53,973 nt of DNA from an uncultured Acetatifactor sp. (lineage in GTDB: Bacteria > Bacillota > Clostridia > Lachnospirales > Lachnospiraceae). How positions within the stretch are numbered: the stretch's first letter is position 1; every line of letters starts with the position of its first letter. Under the pieces are notes generated by a model, which made no database searches, had not been told where the DNA came from, and was given only the letters and a program-made list of their open reading frames with translations. Location: assembly GCA_910577235.1 (NCBI GenBank), contig CAJTMX010000029.1, forward strand, positions 1 to 53,973, read 5' to 3'. Positions 17,175 through 25,581 of this stretch are shown piece after piece. The position numbers were made by a program, and so were the translations under genes.

Positions 17175-18341
17175 TTACTTCAGCAGATTGGAAGAGATAA
17201 CCATCCTCTGCACTTCGCTGGTTCCCTCGTAGATCTCTGTGATCTTGGCATCGCGCATCATACGCTCCACATCGTACTCACGGATATAGCCGTAACCGCC
17301 ATGCAGCTGAACTGCCTTGGTAGTCACCTCCATGGCAACCTCTGCGGCATACAGCTTAGCCATGGCAGCCTCCACGGAATAGGAGGTCTTGGGGTTGGTT
17401 CTGTACTCGTCCTTCTTGCGGGCAGCCTTGTATACCAGCATCTTGGCAGCCTCCACCTTGGTAGCCATATCGGCCAGCTGGAACTGGGTGTTCTGGAACT
17501 GTCCGATGGTACGTCCGAACTGCTTTCTCTCTTTCACATAAGCAATGGTGGTCTCCAGCGCGCCCTCGGCAAGGCCCAGAGCCTGCGCGGCGATACCGAT
17601 ACGGCCGCCGTCCAGTGTATGCATGGCAATGTTAAAGCCCTTGCCCTGCTGGCCCAGCAGATTGTCCTTGGGGATGCGGCAGTCCGTGAAGATCAGCTCA
17701 TAGGTGGAAGACCCGCGGATACCCATCTTCTTCTCCTTGGTACCGAATGTAAAGCCGGGAGTTCCCTTCTCCACAATAAACGCGGAAATCTCCTTGAGGA
17801 ACTTACCTCTCTTTTCAATCTTACCGGTAACGGCGATCACTATGTATACGTCCGCCTCCTTACCGTTGGTGATAAAGCACTTGGAGCCGTTGAGCACCCA
17901 CTCGTCGCCGTCCAGCACGGCCTTGGTCTGCTGGCCCTGGGCATCGGTGCCCGCGCCGGGCTCGGTCAGGCCGAATGCGCCGATCTTACGGCCGCTTGCC
18001 AGATCCGGCAGATATTTCTGTTTCTGCTCCTCTGTGCCGTAGGTCAGGATCGGGTCGATACACAGGGAAGTATGAGCGGAAACGATAACGCCTGTGGTAC
18101 CGCATACCTTGGAAAGCTCCTCTACACACATGGCATAAGTCAGGATATCGCATCCCTGTCCGCCGTACTCCTTGGGAACGGGGATACCCATGAAACCATA
18201 CTTCGCCATTTTCTCCACGGTCTCTCTGGGGAAACGCTCCTCCTCATCCACTTCCTGCGCAAGAGGCTTTACTTCGTTCTCGGCGAAATCCTTGAACAAC
18301 TGTCTCGCCATCTCATGTTCTTTGGATAATGTAAAATCCAT
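17175..18341 (-). CDS. bcd: Butyryl-CoA dehydrogenase (acyl-CoA dehydrogenase)
   Basis: A 388-residue short-chain acyl-CoA dehydrogenase. It shows the signature LTEPGAGTDAQGQQTKAVL (near residue 125-143), the QFGRTIGQFQNTQFQLADMA segment, and the C-terminal EIYEGTSEVQRM with catalytic base Glu372. It reduces crotonyl-CoA to butyryl-CoA with FAD, drawing electrons through EtfAB. It is encoded directly before etfB and after hbd, so butyryl-CoA rather than longer substrates is likely. GGAGG lies seven bases before the ATG. Confidence 0.95.
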   Translation of the reverse strand: MDFTLSKEHEMARQLFKDFAENEVKPLAQEVDEEERFPRETVEKMAKYGFMGIPVPKEYGGQGCDILTYAMCVEELSKVCGTTGVIVSAHTSLCIDPILTYGTEEQKQKYLPDLASGRKIGAFGLTEPGAGTDAQGQQTKAVLDGDEWVLNGSKCFITNGKEADVYIVIAVTGKIEKRGKFLKEISAFIVEKGTPGFTFGTKEKKMGIRGSSTYELIFTDCRIPKDNLLGQQGKGFNIAMHTLDGGRIGIAAQALGLAEGALETTIAYVKERKQFGRTIGQFQNTQFQLADMATKVEAAKMLVYKAARKKDEYRTNPKTSYSVEAAMAKLYAAEVAMEVTTKAVQLHGGYGYIREYDVERMMRDAKITEIYEGTSEVQRMVISSNLLK

Positions 18342-18377
18342 GATTTATTCCTCCACTTTCATCTAAATTTAGACGCC

Positions 18378-18410
18378 CGGCGGTTTCCGGCAAAAAACCG
18401 GGAGCCGCCG
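18378..18410 (-). other. Intercistronic hairpin between hbd and bcd
   Basis: CGGCGGTTTCCGG and CCGGGAGCCGCCG form a 13-position stem with two mismatches and a CAAAAAA loop. No T-run follows on the minus strand, so it is more likely an RNA-processing or stability hairpin than a terminator. Confidence 0.5.
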
Positions 18411-18427
18411 CAGCCATCACGATAACA

Positions 18428-19267
18428 TTATTTTGCGTAGTTATAGAATCCCTCTCCGGTCTTCTTACCCAGCTTGCCTGCACGAACCATCTTTCTCAGC
18501 AGGGGCGCGGGAGCATACTTGGAATCGCCTGTCTCCGCATAGATGACCTCCATGATCGCCAGCACGATATCCAGACCGATATAGTCGCCCAGAGCCAGAG
18601 GTCCCATGGGATGGTTGGCGCCCAGCTGCATGGCCACATCTATGTCCGCAACGGAGGCAACGCCAGCGGCGTATACGTTGATCGCCTCGTTGATCATGGG
18701 GATCAGGATTCTGTTGACCACAAATCCGGCTGCCTCGTTTACCTCAACGGGAGTCTTGCCGATCTCCGTAGCGATACCCTTGATCTTCTCCACCAGATCC
18801 GCAGGGGTGTTTGCGCCCGCGATCACCTCAACCAGTTTCATTCTGTCCGCAGGGTTGAAGAAGTGCATACCGATCAGAGGACGATCCAGTCCGTTGCCCA
18901 TCTCCGTGATGGACAGAGAGGAGGTGTTGGAGGCAAAGATACAATCCTTCTTTACGATCTGCTGCAGCTCGGCAAAGGTCTGTTTCTTGATGGCCATGCT
19001 CTCGGGGCATACCTCGATGACCAGATCGCAGTCCGTGCAGATATCCTTTAATCCTGTGGAGATCTTGCCCAGGATCTCTTCGCCCTTCTCGGCGCTGATC
19101 TTCTCCTTGCCCACCAGGAAATTAATGTTTTTCTGAATCTTGGCCTTGCCGCCGTCAGCAAACTCCTGCTTGATATCGCATAAGCATACCTCATATCCGT
19201 CTGTCATCGCAAAAGCCTGCGCAATCCCTGCACCCATGGTACCCGCGCCAATAATACCTACTTTCAT
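18428..19267 (-). CDS. hbd: 3-hydroxybutyryl-CoA dehydrogenase
   Basis: A 279-residue protein. The N-terminal NAD fold is GIIGAGTMGAGIAQAFA (residues 4-20). The SNTSSLSITEM and GMHFFNPADRMKLVEVI motifs hold the catalytic Ser/His region, and the C-terminal helical domain includes NHPMGPLALGDYIGLD. It interconverts acetoacetyl-CoA and 3-hydroxybutyryl-CoA, the second step of butyrate synthesis here. GGAGG precedes the ATG. It is preceded by a 308-base gap that may hold a small reading frame. Confidence 0.96.
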   Translation of the reverse strand: MKVGIIGAGTMGAGIAQAFAMTDGYEVCLCDIKQEFADGGKAKIQKNINFLVGKEKISAEKGEEILGKISTGLKDICTDCDLVIEVCPESMAIKKQTFAELQQIVKKDCIFASNTSSLSITEMGNGLDRPLIGMHFFNPADRMKLVEVIAGANTPADLVEKIKGIATEIGKTPVEVNEAAGFVVNRILIPMINEAINVYAAGVASVADIDVAMQLGANHPMGPLALGDYIGLDIVLAIMEVIYAETGDSKYAPAPLLRKMVRAGKLGKKTGEGFYNYAK

Positions 19268-19368
19268 GTTTAATTCCTCCTTGTTTTTTAATGTCTATGA
19301 AAACTCCTGTTTTCACAGCGTAAATGACCATACCACCGCTTTCCGCCGATAATATGACCATTATTCAT

Positions 19369-19521
19369 TTAAGATGACGGCCAGAACAGGATCAGGACTC
19401 CAGAAATAACAAGAAACAGTCCTTCCACACCTCCCGCTATGTAGATGCCTCCGCGCATATAACACCGGATTCCTGCCCCGATCACACGGACACCGCAGAT
19501 ATGGTGGCTGTGATACCGCAT
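19369..19521 (-). CDS. Possible 50-residue small membrane protein
   Basis: Between crt and hbd a 50-codon frame starts at an ATG at 19521, with CGGAGAG just before it (GGAG, five-base spacing). The first half is rich in His, Arg, Cys and Gly. The second half ends in a Gly-rich hydrophobic stretch (GGVEGLFLVISGVLILFW) that could span the membrane. A longer in-frame start exists at 19560. I do not recognise it, and a chance frame is quite possible. The rest of the 308-base gap shows nothing else clear. Confidence 0.3.
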   Translation of the reverse strand: MRYHSHHICGVRVIGAGIRCYMRGGIYIAGGVEGLFLVISGVLILFWPSS

Positions 19522-19575
19522 GAACTCTCCGGCAAAAAAACACGCTGATGCCGCTCTCACCGTCCTGCTGCCGCA

Positions 19576-20400
19576 TTAACAGTTCTTGAAAGGCTCCTTG
19601 ACTTTCTCCTTATTCTTATCCAGGAAGAATGCCATGCCGTACTTCTGATCCTCGGTCTCAAAACAGTCGCCAAACAGCTTTTCCTCGATGACCACAGCAG
19701 CGTCCATATCCGCGTCCAGGCCCTCGTTGATAGCCTTCTTGCAGTTTCTAACGGCGATAGGTGCATTCTTGGCAATGCCGGAAGCCATCTTCTCGGCGGC
19801 CGCCATCAGCACTTCCTGGGCGGTCTTTACCACATTGCCCTCAGCGTCCACCTCGGCAGAGTACACTTCGTTCACCAGACCGATGCGATAAGCCTCGGGA
19901 GCCTTGATGTTGCGCGCCGTGTAGATCATCTGTTTCGCCATGCCCGCGCCCACCAGACGAGCCAGTCTCTGGGTGCCGCCAAATCCGGGAGTGATTCCCA
20001 ATCCCACCTCAGGCTGCCCGAATACCGCATTGTCGGAACAGATGCGGATGTCACAGCTCATGGAGATCTCGCAGCCGCCGCCCAGCGCAAATCCGTTGAT
20101 AGCCGCGATCACGGGAACGGGGAATGTCTCCAGCTTGCGGAACACATCATTTCCCTTTTTGCCGAAAGCCTCGCCCTCGGCCTTGGTCAGCGTACTCATC
20201 TCCCCGATATCCGCGCCTGCCACAAAGGACTTCTGTCCGGCTCCGGTGAGGATCAGGCATCTCACCTCATCCAGATTCACTGCGTCCAGCGCCGCGTCCA
20301 ACTCCTCCAGTACCTGACTGTTCAGAGCGTTAAGAGCCTTTTCTCTGTTAATGGTAAGGATCGCGTACTGTCCCTTCTGCTCATAAAGAATGTAATCCAT
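19576..20400 (-). CDS. crt: Crotonase (3-hydroxybutyryl-CoA dehydratase)
   Basis: A 274-residue enoyl-CoA hydratase family protein. It shows the oxyanion-hole segments FVAGADIGEM and NGFALGGGCEISMSCDIRI, the GQPEVGLGITPGFGGTQRLARLVG region with the catalytic Glu, and the KAPEAYRIGLVNEVY signature. It dehydrates 3-hydroxybutyryl-CoA to crotonyl-CoA. It is slightly longer than many Crt proteins (about 260) because of a short insert around SAEVDAEGNVVKTAQEV. It lies between thlA and hbd. Confidence 0.95.
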   Translation of the reverse strand: MDYILYEQKGQYAILTINREKALNALNSQVLEELDAALDAVNLDEVRCLILTGAGQKSFVAGADIGEMSTLTKAEGEAFGKKGNDVFRKLETFPVPVIAAINGFALGGGCEISMSCDIRICSDNAVFGQPEVGLGITPGFGGTQRLARLVGAGMAKQMIYTARNIKAPEAYRIGLVNEVYSAEVDAEGNVVKTAQEVLMAAAEKMASGIAKNAPIAVRNCKKAINEGLDADMDAAVVIEEKLFGDCFETEDQKYGMAFFLDKNKEKVKEPFKNC

Positions 20401-20484
20401 ATTTACCTCATTTCCGCATGGCAGGAGCGTGACACGGGTCAGGCTCCCGCTGTGCCAGCATTATGTTCAATATACCGCCAAACG

Positions 20485-20513
20485 GCCCGGAGAACGCTAT
20501 AGCCTCCCCGGGC
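20485..20513 (-). other. Intercistronic hairpin between thlA and crt
   Basis: GCCCGGAGA and TCCCCGGGC pair with one mismatch around an 11-base loop. On the minus strand CGTTTGG follows, too few T residues for a clear terminator. It may set the ratio of thlA to downstream message. Confidence 0.5.
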
Positions 20514-20526
20514 GTCGGTTTTTCTG

Positions 20527-21711
20527 TTAATCTTCGATCTTAACGATCGTGGAGCAGCCCATACCACCGCCGATACACAGCGTTGCCAGACCGGTCTTGG
20601 CACCCTTGGCCTGCATCTCGTGCAGCAGCGTCACCAGAATACGGCATCCGGAAGCACCTACGGGGTGGCCCAGAGCGATAGCGCCGCCATTGGGATTGAG
20701 CTGTTTGTCTACATCGATACCCAGGTCTTTGCCCACTGCTACGGACTGAGCCGCAAAAGCTTCGTTCGCCTCGATGATATCGAAATCTTCGATCTTCATA
20801 CCGGTCTTGGCCAGCACCTTTTTGGTGGATGCCACAGGGCCGATACCCATCACCTCGGGACGAACGCCTGCCAGAGCGCCTGCTACAAATGTAGCCATGG
20901 GTTTCACGCCCAGCTCCTTGGCCTTCTCCTCGCTCATCACAACGATGGCGGCGGCGCCGTCATTGATACCGGAGGCATTACCTGCGGTTACAAAACCGTC
21001 GGGATTGATGGGACGCAGCTTTGCCAGACCTTCCATGGTAGAACCGGCACGGGGACCTTCATCCACCTTAAACTCGATCATTTCCTTTTTCTTCTTGACC
21101 ATGACGGGCACGATCTCGGCGTCAAATGCGCCGGACTTCTGAGCCGCCTCAGCCTTCTGCTGGCTCTTAAGCGCGAACTCGTCCAACTCCTCGCGGGTCA
21201 GTCCCCACTCGCGGCAGATGTTGTCGGCGGTTGTGATCATGTGATAATCGTTGAATGCGTCCCACAGGGCGTCCTTGATCATGGTATCCACCAGAGTGCC
21301 GTTGTTCATTCTGTATCCGTAACGAGCCTGAGGAATAGCATAGGGGGCCATGGACATATTTTCCATACCGCCGGCCACCACGATATCCGCGTCGCCGGCC
21401 ATGATCATCTGCGCGGCCTGATTCACACAGTTCAGTCCGGAACCGCATACCACGTTCATGGTCACTGCAGGCACCTCGATAGGCAGACCTGCTTTGATAG
21501 ATGCCTGACGAGCCACGTTCTGGCCCAGTCCGGCCTGAATAACACAGCCCATGTACACCTGGTCAACCTGCTCGGGAGCCACACCGGCTCTGTTTAAAGC
21601 CTCTTTGATAACGATTGCGCCCAGCTCTGCCGCAGGGGTGGTGCTCAGGGTTCCGCCCATGGTACCGATAGCGGTACGGCAAGCGCCTGCTAATACAACT
21701 TTCTTTGCCAT
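20527..21711 (-). CDS. thlA: Acetyl-CoA acetyltransferase (thiolase)
   Basis: A 394-residue biosynthetic-type thiolase. The active-site Cys89 lies in MNVVCGSGLN, with GHPVGASG near residue 349 and the second catalytic Cys379 in CIGGGMGCS. It condenses two acetyl-CoA to acetoacetyl-CoA, the entry to the operon's pathway. The start is the ATG at 21711 (MAKKVVLAG), eight bases after GGAGG. A longer frame to 21759 would add a Lys/Arg-rich tail not expected in the family. It is the first gene of the six-gene butyryl-CoA operon. Confidence 0.96.
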   Translation of the reverse strand: MAKKVVLAGACRTAIGTMGGTLSTTPAAELGAIVIKEALNRAGVAPEQVDQVYMGCVIQAGLGQNVARQASIKAGLPIEVPAVTMNVVCGSGLNCVNQAAQMIMAGDADIVVAGGMENMSMAPYAIPQARYGYRMNNGTLVDTMIKDALWDAFNDYHMITTADNICREWGLTREELDEFALKSQQKAEAAQKSGAFDAEIVPVMVKKKKEMIEFKVDEGPRAGSTMEGLAKLRPINPDGFVTAGNASGINDGAAAIVVMSEEKAKELGVKPMATFVAGALAGVRPEVMGIGPVASTKKVLAKTGMKIEDFDIIEANEAFAAQSVAVGKDLGIDVDKQLNPNGGAIALGHPVGASGCRILVTLLHEMQAKGAKTGLATLCIGGGMGCSTIVKIED

Positions 21712-21793
21712 TTCTTTCTCCTCCAACTTGTTTTTTCGCTGTTTTCGCTGAATCGGCAATGATTGTTATTTTTTTGTCATTGCCATTACATCT

Positions 21794-21839
21794 AGTTTAG
21801 CATACCCATTCCTGTTTTGCAACGGATTTCTTGCAAAAC
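21794..21839 (-). promoter_or_regulatory. Butyrate operon promoter with overlapping dyad
   Basis: On the minus strand TTGCAA (21822-21817) and TAAACT (21799-21794) are 17 bases apart, about 85 bases before the thlA ATG. A perfect 9-base inverted repeat, GTTTTGCAA (21814-21822) and TTGCAAAAC (21831-21839), overlaps the -35. That placement suggests a repressor operator. It does not match the Rex consensus well. Confidence 0.6.
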
Positions 21840-21914
21840 CGTTTAGGATGTGGGAAATCATTATTTTTTATGAAGAGAGCAGGTTTGGGATGTTTTAGGG
21901 GTTATTTGTTATCT

Positions 21915-22061
21915 TTCATGGGGACTCCGGCTTGGGACGCTCCAGGCGGGTAATTCGTCCTGTTTCATGGGGGCTCCGGCTTGGGACGCTCCAGGCAGGT
22001 AATTCGTCCTGTTTCATGGGGGCCCAGGCTTGGGACGCTCCAGGCGGGTAATCATTCCTGT
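21915..22061. repeat. Three 49-bp tandem repeats
   Basis: Units start at 21915, 21964 and 22013, each beginning TTCATGGGG and containing GGCTTGGGACGCTCCAGG, then CGGGTAAT or a one-base variant. The first two end TTCGTCCTG and the third ends CATTCCTG. The last unit runs into the left arm of the 150-bp inverted repeat, so the tandem copies look like amplification of that element's end. No coding frame is credible here. Confidence 0.9.
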
Positions 22062-22186
22062 CCGGACACGCTTTCGCTCGATTGGAAACGTAACGGTCGC
22101 TAGGCTCGGCCGAATAAATTCGGCATACCTCGCCAAGTGCCGACGTTTCCAGACGGTCCTGCCAGAAATGATTATCCGTCTGGAGC
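22037..22186. repeat. 150-bp imperfect inverted repeat, possible MITE-like element
   Basis: The outer arms are GCTCCAGGCGGGTAATCATT at 22037 and its near-complement ending at 22186 (3 mismatches in 20). Inner matches are TGGAAACGT against ACGTTTCCA, and a central perfect palindrome GCCGAAT-AA-ATTCGGC. The left arm carries about 11 extra bases. As RNA it would fold into a long hairpin with internal loops. It could be a dispersed palindromic element or structured leader RNA. Confidence 0.75.
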
Positions 22187-22188
22187 TG

Positions 22189-22231
22189 TTTGTCAGCTAA
22201 TATGTAAAGTTTGTCAGCTAGGATGTAATAA
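22189..22231. repeat. Direct repeat of 21 bp beside the hairpin
   Basis: TTTGTCAGCTAATATGTAA at 22189 and TTTGTCAGCTAGGATGTAA at 22210 differ at two positions in 19 and have a 21-bp period, close to two helical turns. They directly abut the right arm of the hairpin. Confidence 0.7.
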
Positions 22232-22275
22232 TTGTGGGGGGACGGCCAGCACAGTGTGTCGGTTCCATTCTTTCG

Positions 22276-22304
22276 TTGCATATCTATCCGACGTGTGGTA
22301 GAAT
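22276..22304 (+). promoter_or_regulatory. Possible sigma-A promoter of rarA
   Basis: TTGCAT (22276-22281) and TAGAAT (22299-22304) are separated by 17 bases. This implies a leader of about 170 bases before the rarA start. Confidence 0.45.
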
Positions 22305-22481
22305 TATTTGCGCAGAACATACTTTCGGTTTGAGTACGACTCACTAAGTGTTGAAATATAATGGTTGAGCATATTTTCTTTTGGGGGACAAAATGACTGT
22401 GCCGGAAACGTTATTTCATATGGGTTTTCCTTGATAATAGCAAATGTTTGGGCAATAGTCTGAAAGGGCGGATACAATTTT

Positions 22482-23900
22482 ATGAATCAGATTTCTCTAT
22501 TTGATATAGCGCCCGGCGGCAATGCCGGGCAGGGCGGAGCCATGGGCGCCGCTGCATTGTCCGGTCCGCTGGCTGACCGGCTGCGGCCCGCCGCTTTGGA
22601 TGAGTATGTGGGACAGCAGCATCTTCTCGGCCCCGGAAAAATCTTGCGCCAGCTTTTGGAGCGGGATCAGATCCCCTCCATGATCTTCTGGGGGCCTCCG
22701 GGGGTGGGGAAAACCACTCTTGCAAGCATCATCGCAAACCGCACCCGCTCCGCCTTTGTGAATTTCAGCGCCGTGACCAGCGGCATCAAAGAGATCAAGG
22801 AAATCATGAACCGGGCCCAGGAAAACAGGGCCTATGGCGTCCGTACTCTGGTGTTTGTGGACGAGATACACCGATTCAACAAAGCGCAGCAGGACGCCTT
22901 TCTGCCCTTTGTGGAGCGGGGCAGTATCACGCTGATCGGTGCCACCACGGAGAATCCCTCCTTTGAGATCAACGCCGCTCTGCTCTCCCGCTGCAAGGTG
23001 TTTGTATTAAAAGAATTGACATGTGAGGATCTCACCGGACTGCTGTCCCGGGCGCTGACTGACAGGCGCAGCTTTGGCAGCTCCACCGTCCATATGGAAT
23101 CGTCTCTGCTGTCTGTCATAGCCGCGTTTGCCGACGGGGATGCCCGCACGGCACTAAATACATTGGAAATGGCTGTTTTAAATGGGGAGATTGCCCCCGA
23201 CGGTTCAGTAACCGTGACAGAAGAAACACTGGAACAGTGCCTGGGAAAAAAGACGCTGCTGTATGATAAAAAAGGCGAGGAACATTACAATCTGATCTCC
23301 GCCCTGCATAAGTCCATGCGCAACTGCGACCCGGATGCCGCCGTCTACTGGCTGGCCCGGATGCTGGAGGCGGGAGAAGACCCTCTGTTCATAGCCCGCC
23401 GACTGATCCGCTTTGCCAGCGAAGATGTGGGACTGGCCGACCCCCAGGCTCTGCCTCTGGCCGTGGCCGCCTATCAGGCCTGCCACTTTAACGGTATGCC
23501 CGAATGCGATCTGAATCTGACCCAGGCAGTGGTCTATCTGTCTCTGGCTCCCCGCTCCAACGCTCTGTACCGCGCCTATGGCGCGGCCAGGGAGGACGCC
23601 ATGACTCGTTTAAACCAGCCGGTGCCTCTGGTGATCCGCAACGCTCCCACGGATTTGATGGAGGAACTGCACTATGGGGAAGGCTATGTCTATGCCCATG
23701 ATACCCGGGAGAAGATGGCCCGCATGACCTGCCTGCCGGAAGACTTGAAAGAGCGTCGCTACTATCTGCCTACCGAAGAAGGGGCGGAAAGGATACAGAA
23801 GGAGCGTTTGGAGAGAAGTCGGGCGTTCCGGCTGGGAGACCGGACAGGCAGAGACGACTCTGCCTCCGATGAAGAATACCCGGACTCCCCCCAATCATAA
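22482..23900 (+). CDS. rarA: Replication-associated recombination protein A (AAA+ ATPase)
   Basis: A 472-residue RarA/MgsA protein. A short N-terminal peptide (MNQISLFDI) is followed by the AAA+ core with LRP-x-LDEYVGQQHLLGPG, Walker A GPPGVGKTT (71-79), Walker B LVFVDEIHR (near 125-133), sensor 1 GATTENPSFE and sensor 2. The C-terminal oligomerisation domain reads ALHKSMRNCDPDAAVYWLARML and RFASEDVGLADPQAL. The enzyme acts at stalled replication forks and gaps. The 25-residue C-terminal tail is charged and looks disordered. It overlaps the convergent ansA stop by six bases. Confidence 0.96.
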   Translation: MNQISLFDIAPGGNAGQGGAMGAAALSGPLADRLRPAALDEYVGQQHLLGPGKILRQLLERDQIPSMIFWGPPGVGKTTLASIIANRTRSAFVNFSAVTSGIKEIKEIMNRAQENRAYGVRTLVFVDEIHRFNKAQQDAFLPFVERGSITLIGATTENPSFEINAALLSRCKVFVLKELTCEDLTGLLSRALTDRRSFGSSTVHMESSLLSVIAAFADGDARTALNTLEMAVLNGEIAPDGSVTVTEETLEQCLGKKTLLYDKKGEEHYNLISALHKSMRNCDPDAAVYWLARMLEAGEDPLFIARRLIRFASEDVGLADPQALPLAVAAYQACHFNGMPECDLNLTQAVVYLSLAPRSNALYRAYGAAREDAMTRLNQPVPLVIRNAPTDLMEELHYGEGYVYAHDTREKMARMTCLPEDLKERRYYLPTEEGAERIQKERLERSRAFRLGDRTGRDDSASDEEYPDSPQS

Positions 23901-24902
23901 AACGGCCAGCAACAGATCGTGGTTTACCGTCTTATAAAACAGGCGGCGGAACTGTTCCTGCTCTTTTGTCTGGCCCAGCGCCCACATAACTTTTGTTACC
24001 GTCGCCTCCAGCGTCATATCATAGGCCTCCATCAGATGAAAATTCTCCTTGATGACCCGGCCTACCCGATATACTTCCATATCGCTGCCCTCATGGGTCA
24101 CCTGGGTCGCCATCATGACAATCTTCCCCGCGTCCGTCCAACGGCGTATCTCTGCGTAAAAGGATACTTCCCCATATTCCGGGAGACCGCCTACCCCAAA
24201 GGCCTCTATGACCACGGCGTCATAATGCGGGAAAAGCCGGTTAAGTACTGTCCCATCCATGCCGGGCATCAGTTTCAGCAGCAGTACTTTTTCATTCAAC
24301 TCATGATAAAAAGTCACCCGCCCGGTCACTTTGTCCTTATCATCAATATAGAAGACCGTCCTCCCGTCACACAACGCCGCCACATTGGGATAATTGATGC
24401 TGGAAAACGCGTTATAGCTTTTAGAGCGCTCTTTTTTCGCCCGGGTTCCGGCGATGGCATTGCCGCCAAATACGATGTTTACGCCGTGAGCCCGCTCATC
24501 GGAGGCAAAGCGCAGACTGTCAAGCAGATTGGTTCTGGCGTCTGTCACCGGCAGATTGATGGGTTTCTGTGAACCCGTGATAACAATGGGCTTTTGGCTG
24601 TTCTGTACCAGATATGACAAAGCTGCCGCGGTAAATGCCATGGTGTCGGTGCCGTGGCAAATTACGAATCCGTCGTATAATTCATAGTTCTCTTCGATCA
24701 ACTGAGTCAGTTTCAGCCAATGCTCCGCGTATATGTTAGTGCTGTCCAGGCAAAACGGCTGAAGGATGTCCACCCGGCAAAATGCCGTATAATCCCGCAC
24801 ATACTGCAACAGATCCTCCGCCGCTATCTTCGGAACAAGCCCTTCCTTGGTATATCCCGACGCAATGGTACCCCCTGTGGCAATCAAAAGTACTTTTTTC
24901 AT
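23895..24902 (-). CDS. ansA: L-asparaginase, type I
   Basis: A 335-residue cytoplasmic asparaginase. It shows the N-terminal catalytic Thr motif TGGTIASGYT (residues 8-17), the second catalytic motif CHGTDTMAFTAAAL, and ITGSQKPIN with DARTNLLDSL. It hydrolyses asparagine to aspartate and ammonia. No signal peptide is seen. The start is the ATG at 24902: AGGAG lies seven bases upstream and the ATG overlaps the stop of the Nudix gene as ATGA. A longer frame to 24944 lacks a site. The two genes therefore form an operon. Confidence 0.93.
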   Translation of the reverse strand: MKKVLLIATGGTIASGYTKEGLVPKIAAEDLLQYVRDYTAFCRVDILQPFCLDSTNIYAEHWLKLTQLIEENYELYDGFVICHGTDTMAFTAAALSYLVQNSQKPIVITGSQKPINLPVTDARTNLLDSLRFASDERAHGVNIVFGGNAIAGTRAKKERSKSYNAFSSINYPNVAALCDGRTVFYIDDKDKVTGRVTFYHELNEKVLLLKLMPGMDGTVLNRLFPHYDAVVIEAFGVGGLPEYGEVSFYAEIRRWTDAGKIVMMATQVTHEGSDMEVYRVGRVIKENFHLMEAYDMTLEATVTKVMWALGQTKEQEQFRRLFYKTVNHDLLLAVL

Positions 24903-25510
24903 ACTGCTACTCCTGTATTCCCGTTCTCTCTTGAGAGCAGCCACGCCATCACATGTACCGCCTGCTGGAACTCGCCGTTTCGTATCATTTCCCCAAGCTC
25001 CTGCTCTGTATGAAGTTCCACATTCAAAAACTCCGTCTCGTCCAGTTGCTGACCGCTGACTTTGTGGCAGTTTGTTGCCATGTATACATGGGCGTAATTG
25101 TCAGCCAGCGTCGCGTGGGAGGGAATCGTGATCAGATGAGTCCACTCGTCTGACGAATACCCCGTCTCCTCAAGCAATTCCCTTCTGGCGGCAGCAAGGG
25201 CGTCCTCCGATGATCCGTCCCTCTCCGCCGCGCCATATTCTCTGTCGTCTGTACGTTCCAGTCCCCCTGCCGGGAACTCGGTGGTGACTTTTCTTATGCC
25301 CTGTCGGAACTGTCTGACACAAATATAGTTTCCGCCGCAGTCGGATGCCACGATGACCACGTAATCCTTGCGGCTGTAGCTGTAAAAAGGCTCAAACACG
25401 TTCCCGTCGGGGAGACGGTACGCGGACCGCCGAAAATCCATCCATTTATCCTGTATGATATGCTCGGTACTGACCTCCTCCCATACAAGGTCCTCTCTGT
25501 TTCTTTCCAT
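24899..25510 (-). CDS. Nudix hydrolase, ADP-ribose pyrophosphatase-like
   Basis: A 203-residue Nudix protein. The box is E-x7-RELLEETGY, preceded by FPAGGLE, with a 14-residue acidic insert (around DDREYGAAERDGSS) that displaces the first Gly of the Nudix signature. Upstream, residues 20-50 read DFRRSAYRLPDGNVFEPFY, as in ADP-ribose or nucleoside-diphosphate-sugar hydrolases. The substrate is not certain. The stop overlaps the ansA start by four bases, so translation is coupled. Confidence 0.88.
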   Translation of the reverse strand: MERNREDLVWEEVSTEHIIQDKWMDFRRSAYRLPDGNVFEPFYSYSRKDYVVIVASDCGGNYICVRQFRQGIRKVTTEFPAGGLERTDDREYGAAERDGSSEDALAAARRELLEETGYSSDEWTHLITIPSHATLADNYAHVYMATNCHKVSGQQLDETEFLNVELHTEQELGEMIRNGEFQQAVHVMAWLLSRENGNTGVAV

Positions 25511-25581
25511 TGTGTATCTCTCCTTTTTGCTTTTTCTGCTACTTTGCGCCTATCTTATCACAAAAACGGAGTAATTTCCAC

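Noticed and set aside
16977..18329. A 450-codon plus-strand frame opposite bcd
   Set aside because: Bcd is unmistakable on the minus strand. The antisense frame is Leu/His-rich low-information protein with no motifs.
20620..21597. A 325-codon plus-strand frame opposite thlA
   Set aside because: Thiolase catalytic motifs lie on the minus strand. The antisense frame is His-rich without family features.
21915..22061. CRISPR array
   Set aside because: Units abut directly with no unique spacers and there are no cas genes nearby.
21916..22344. A 142-codon minus-strand frame across the repeat region
   Set aside because: It runs through the tandem repeats and the hairpin, with repetitive peptide and no ribosome binding site.
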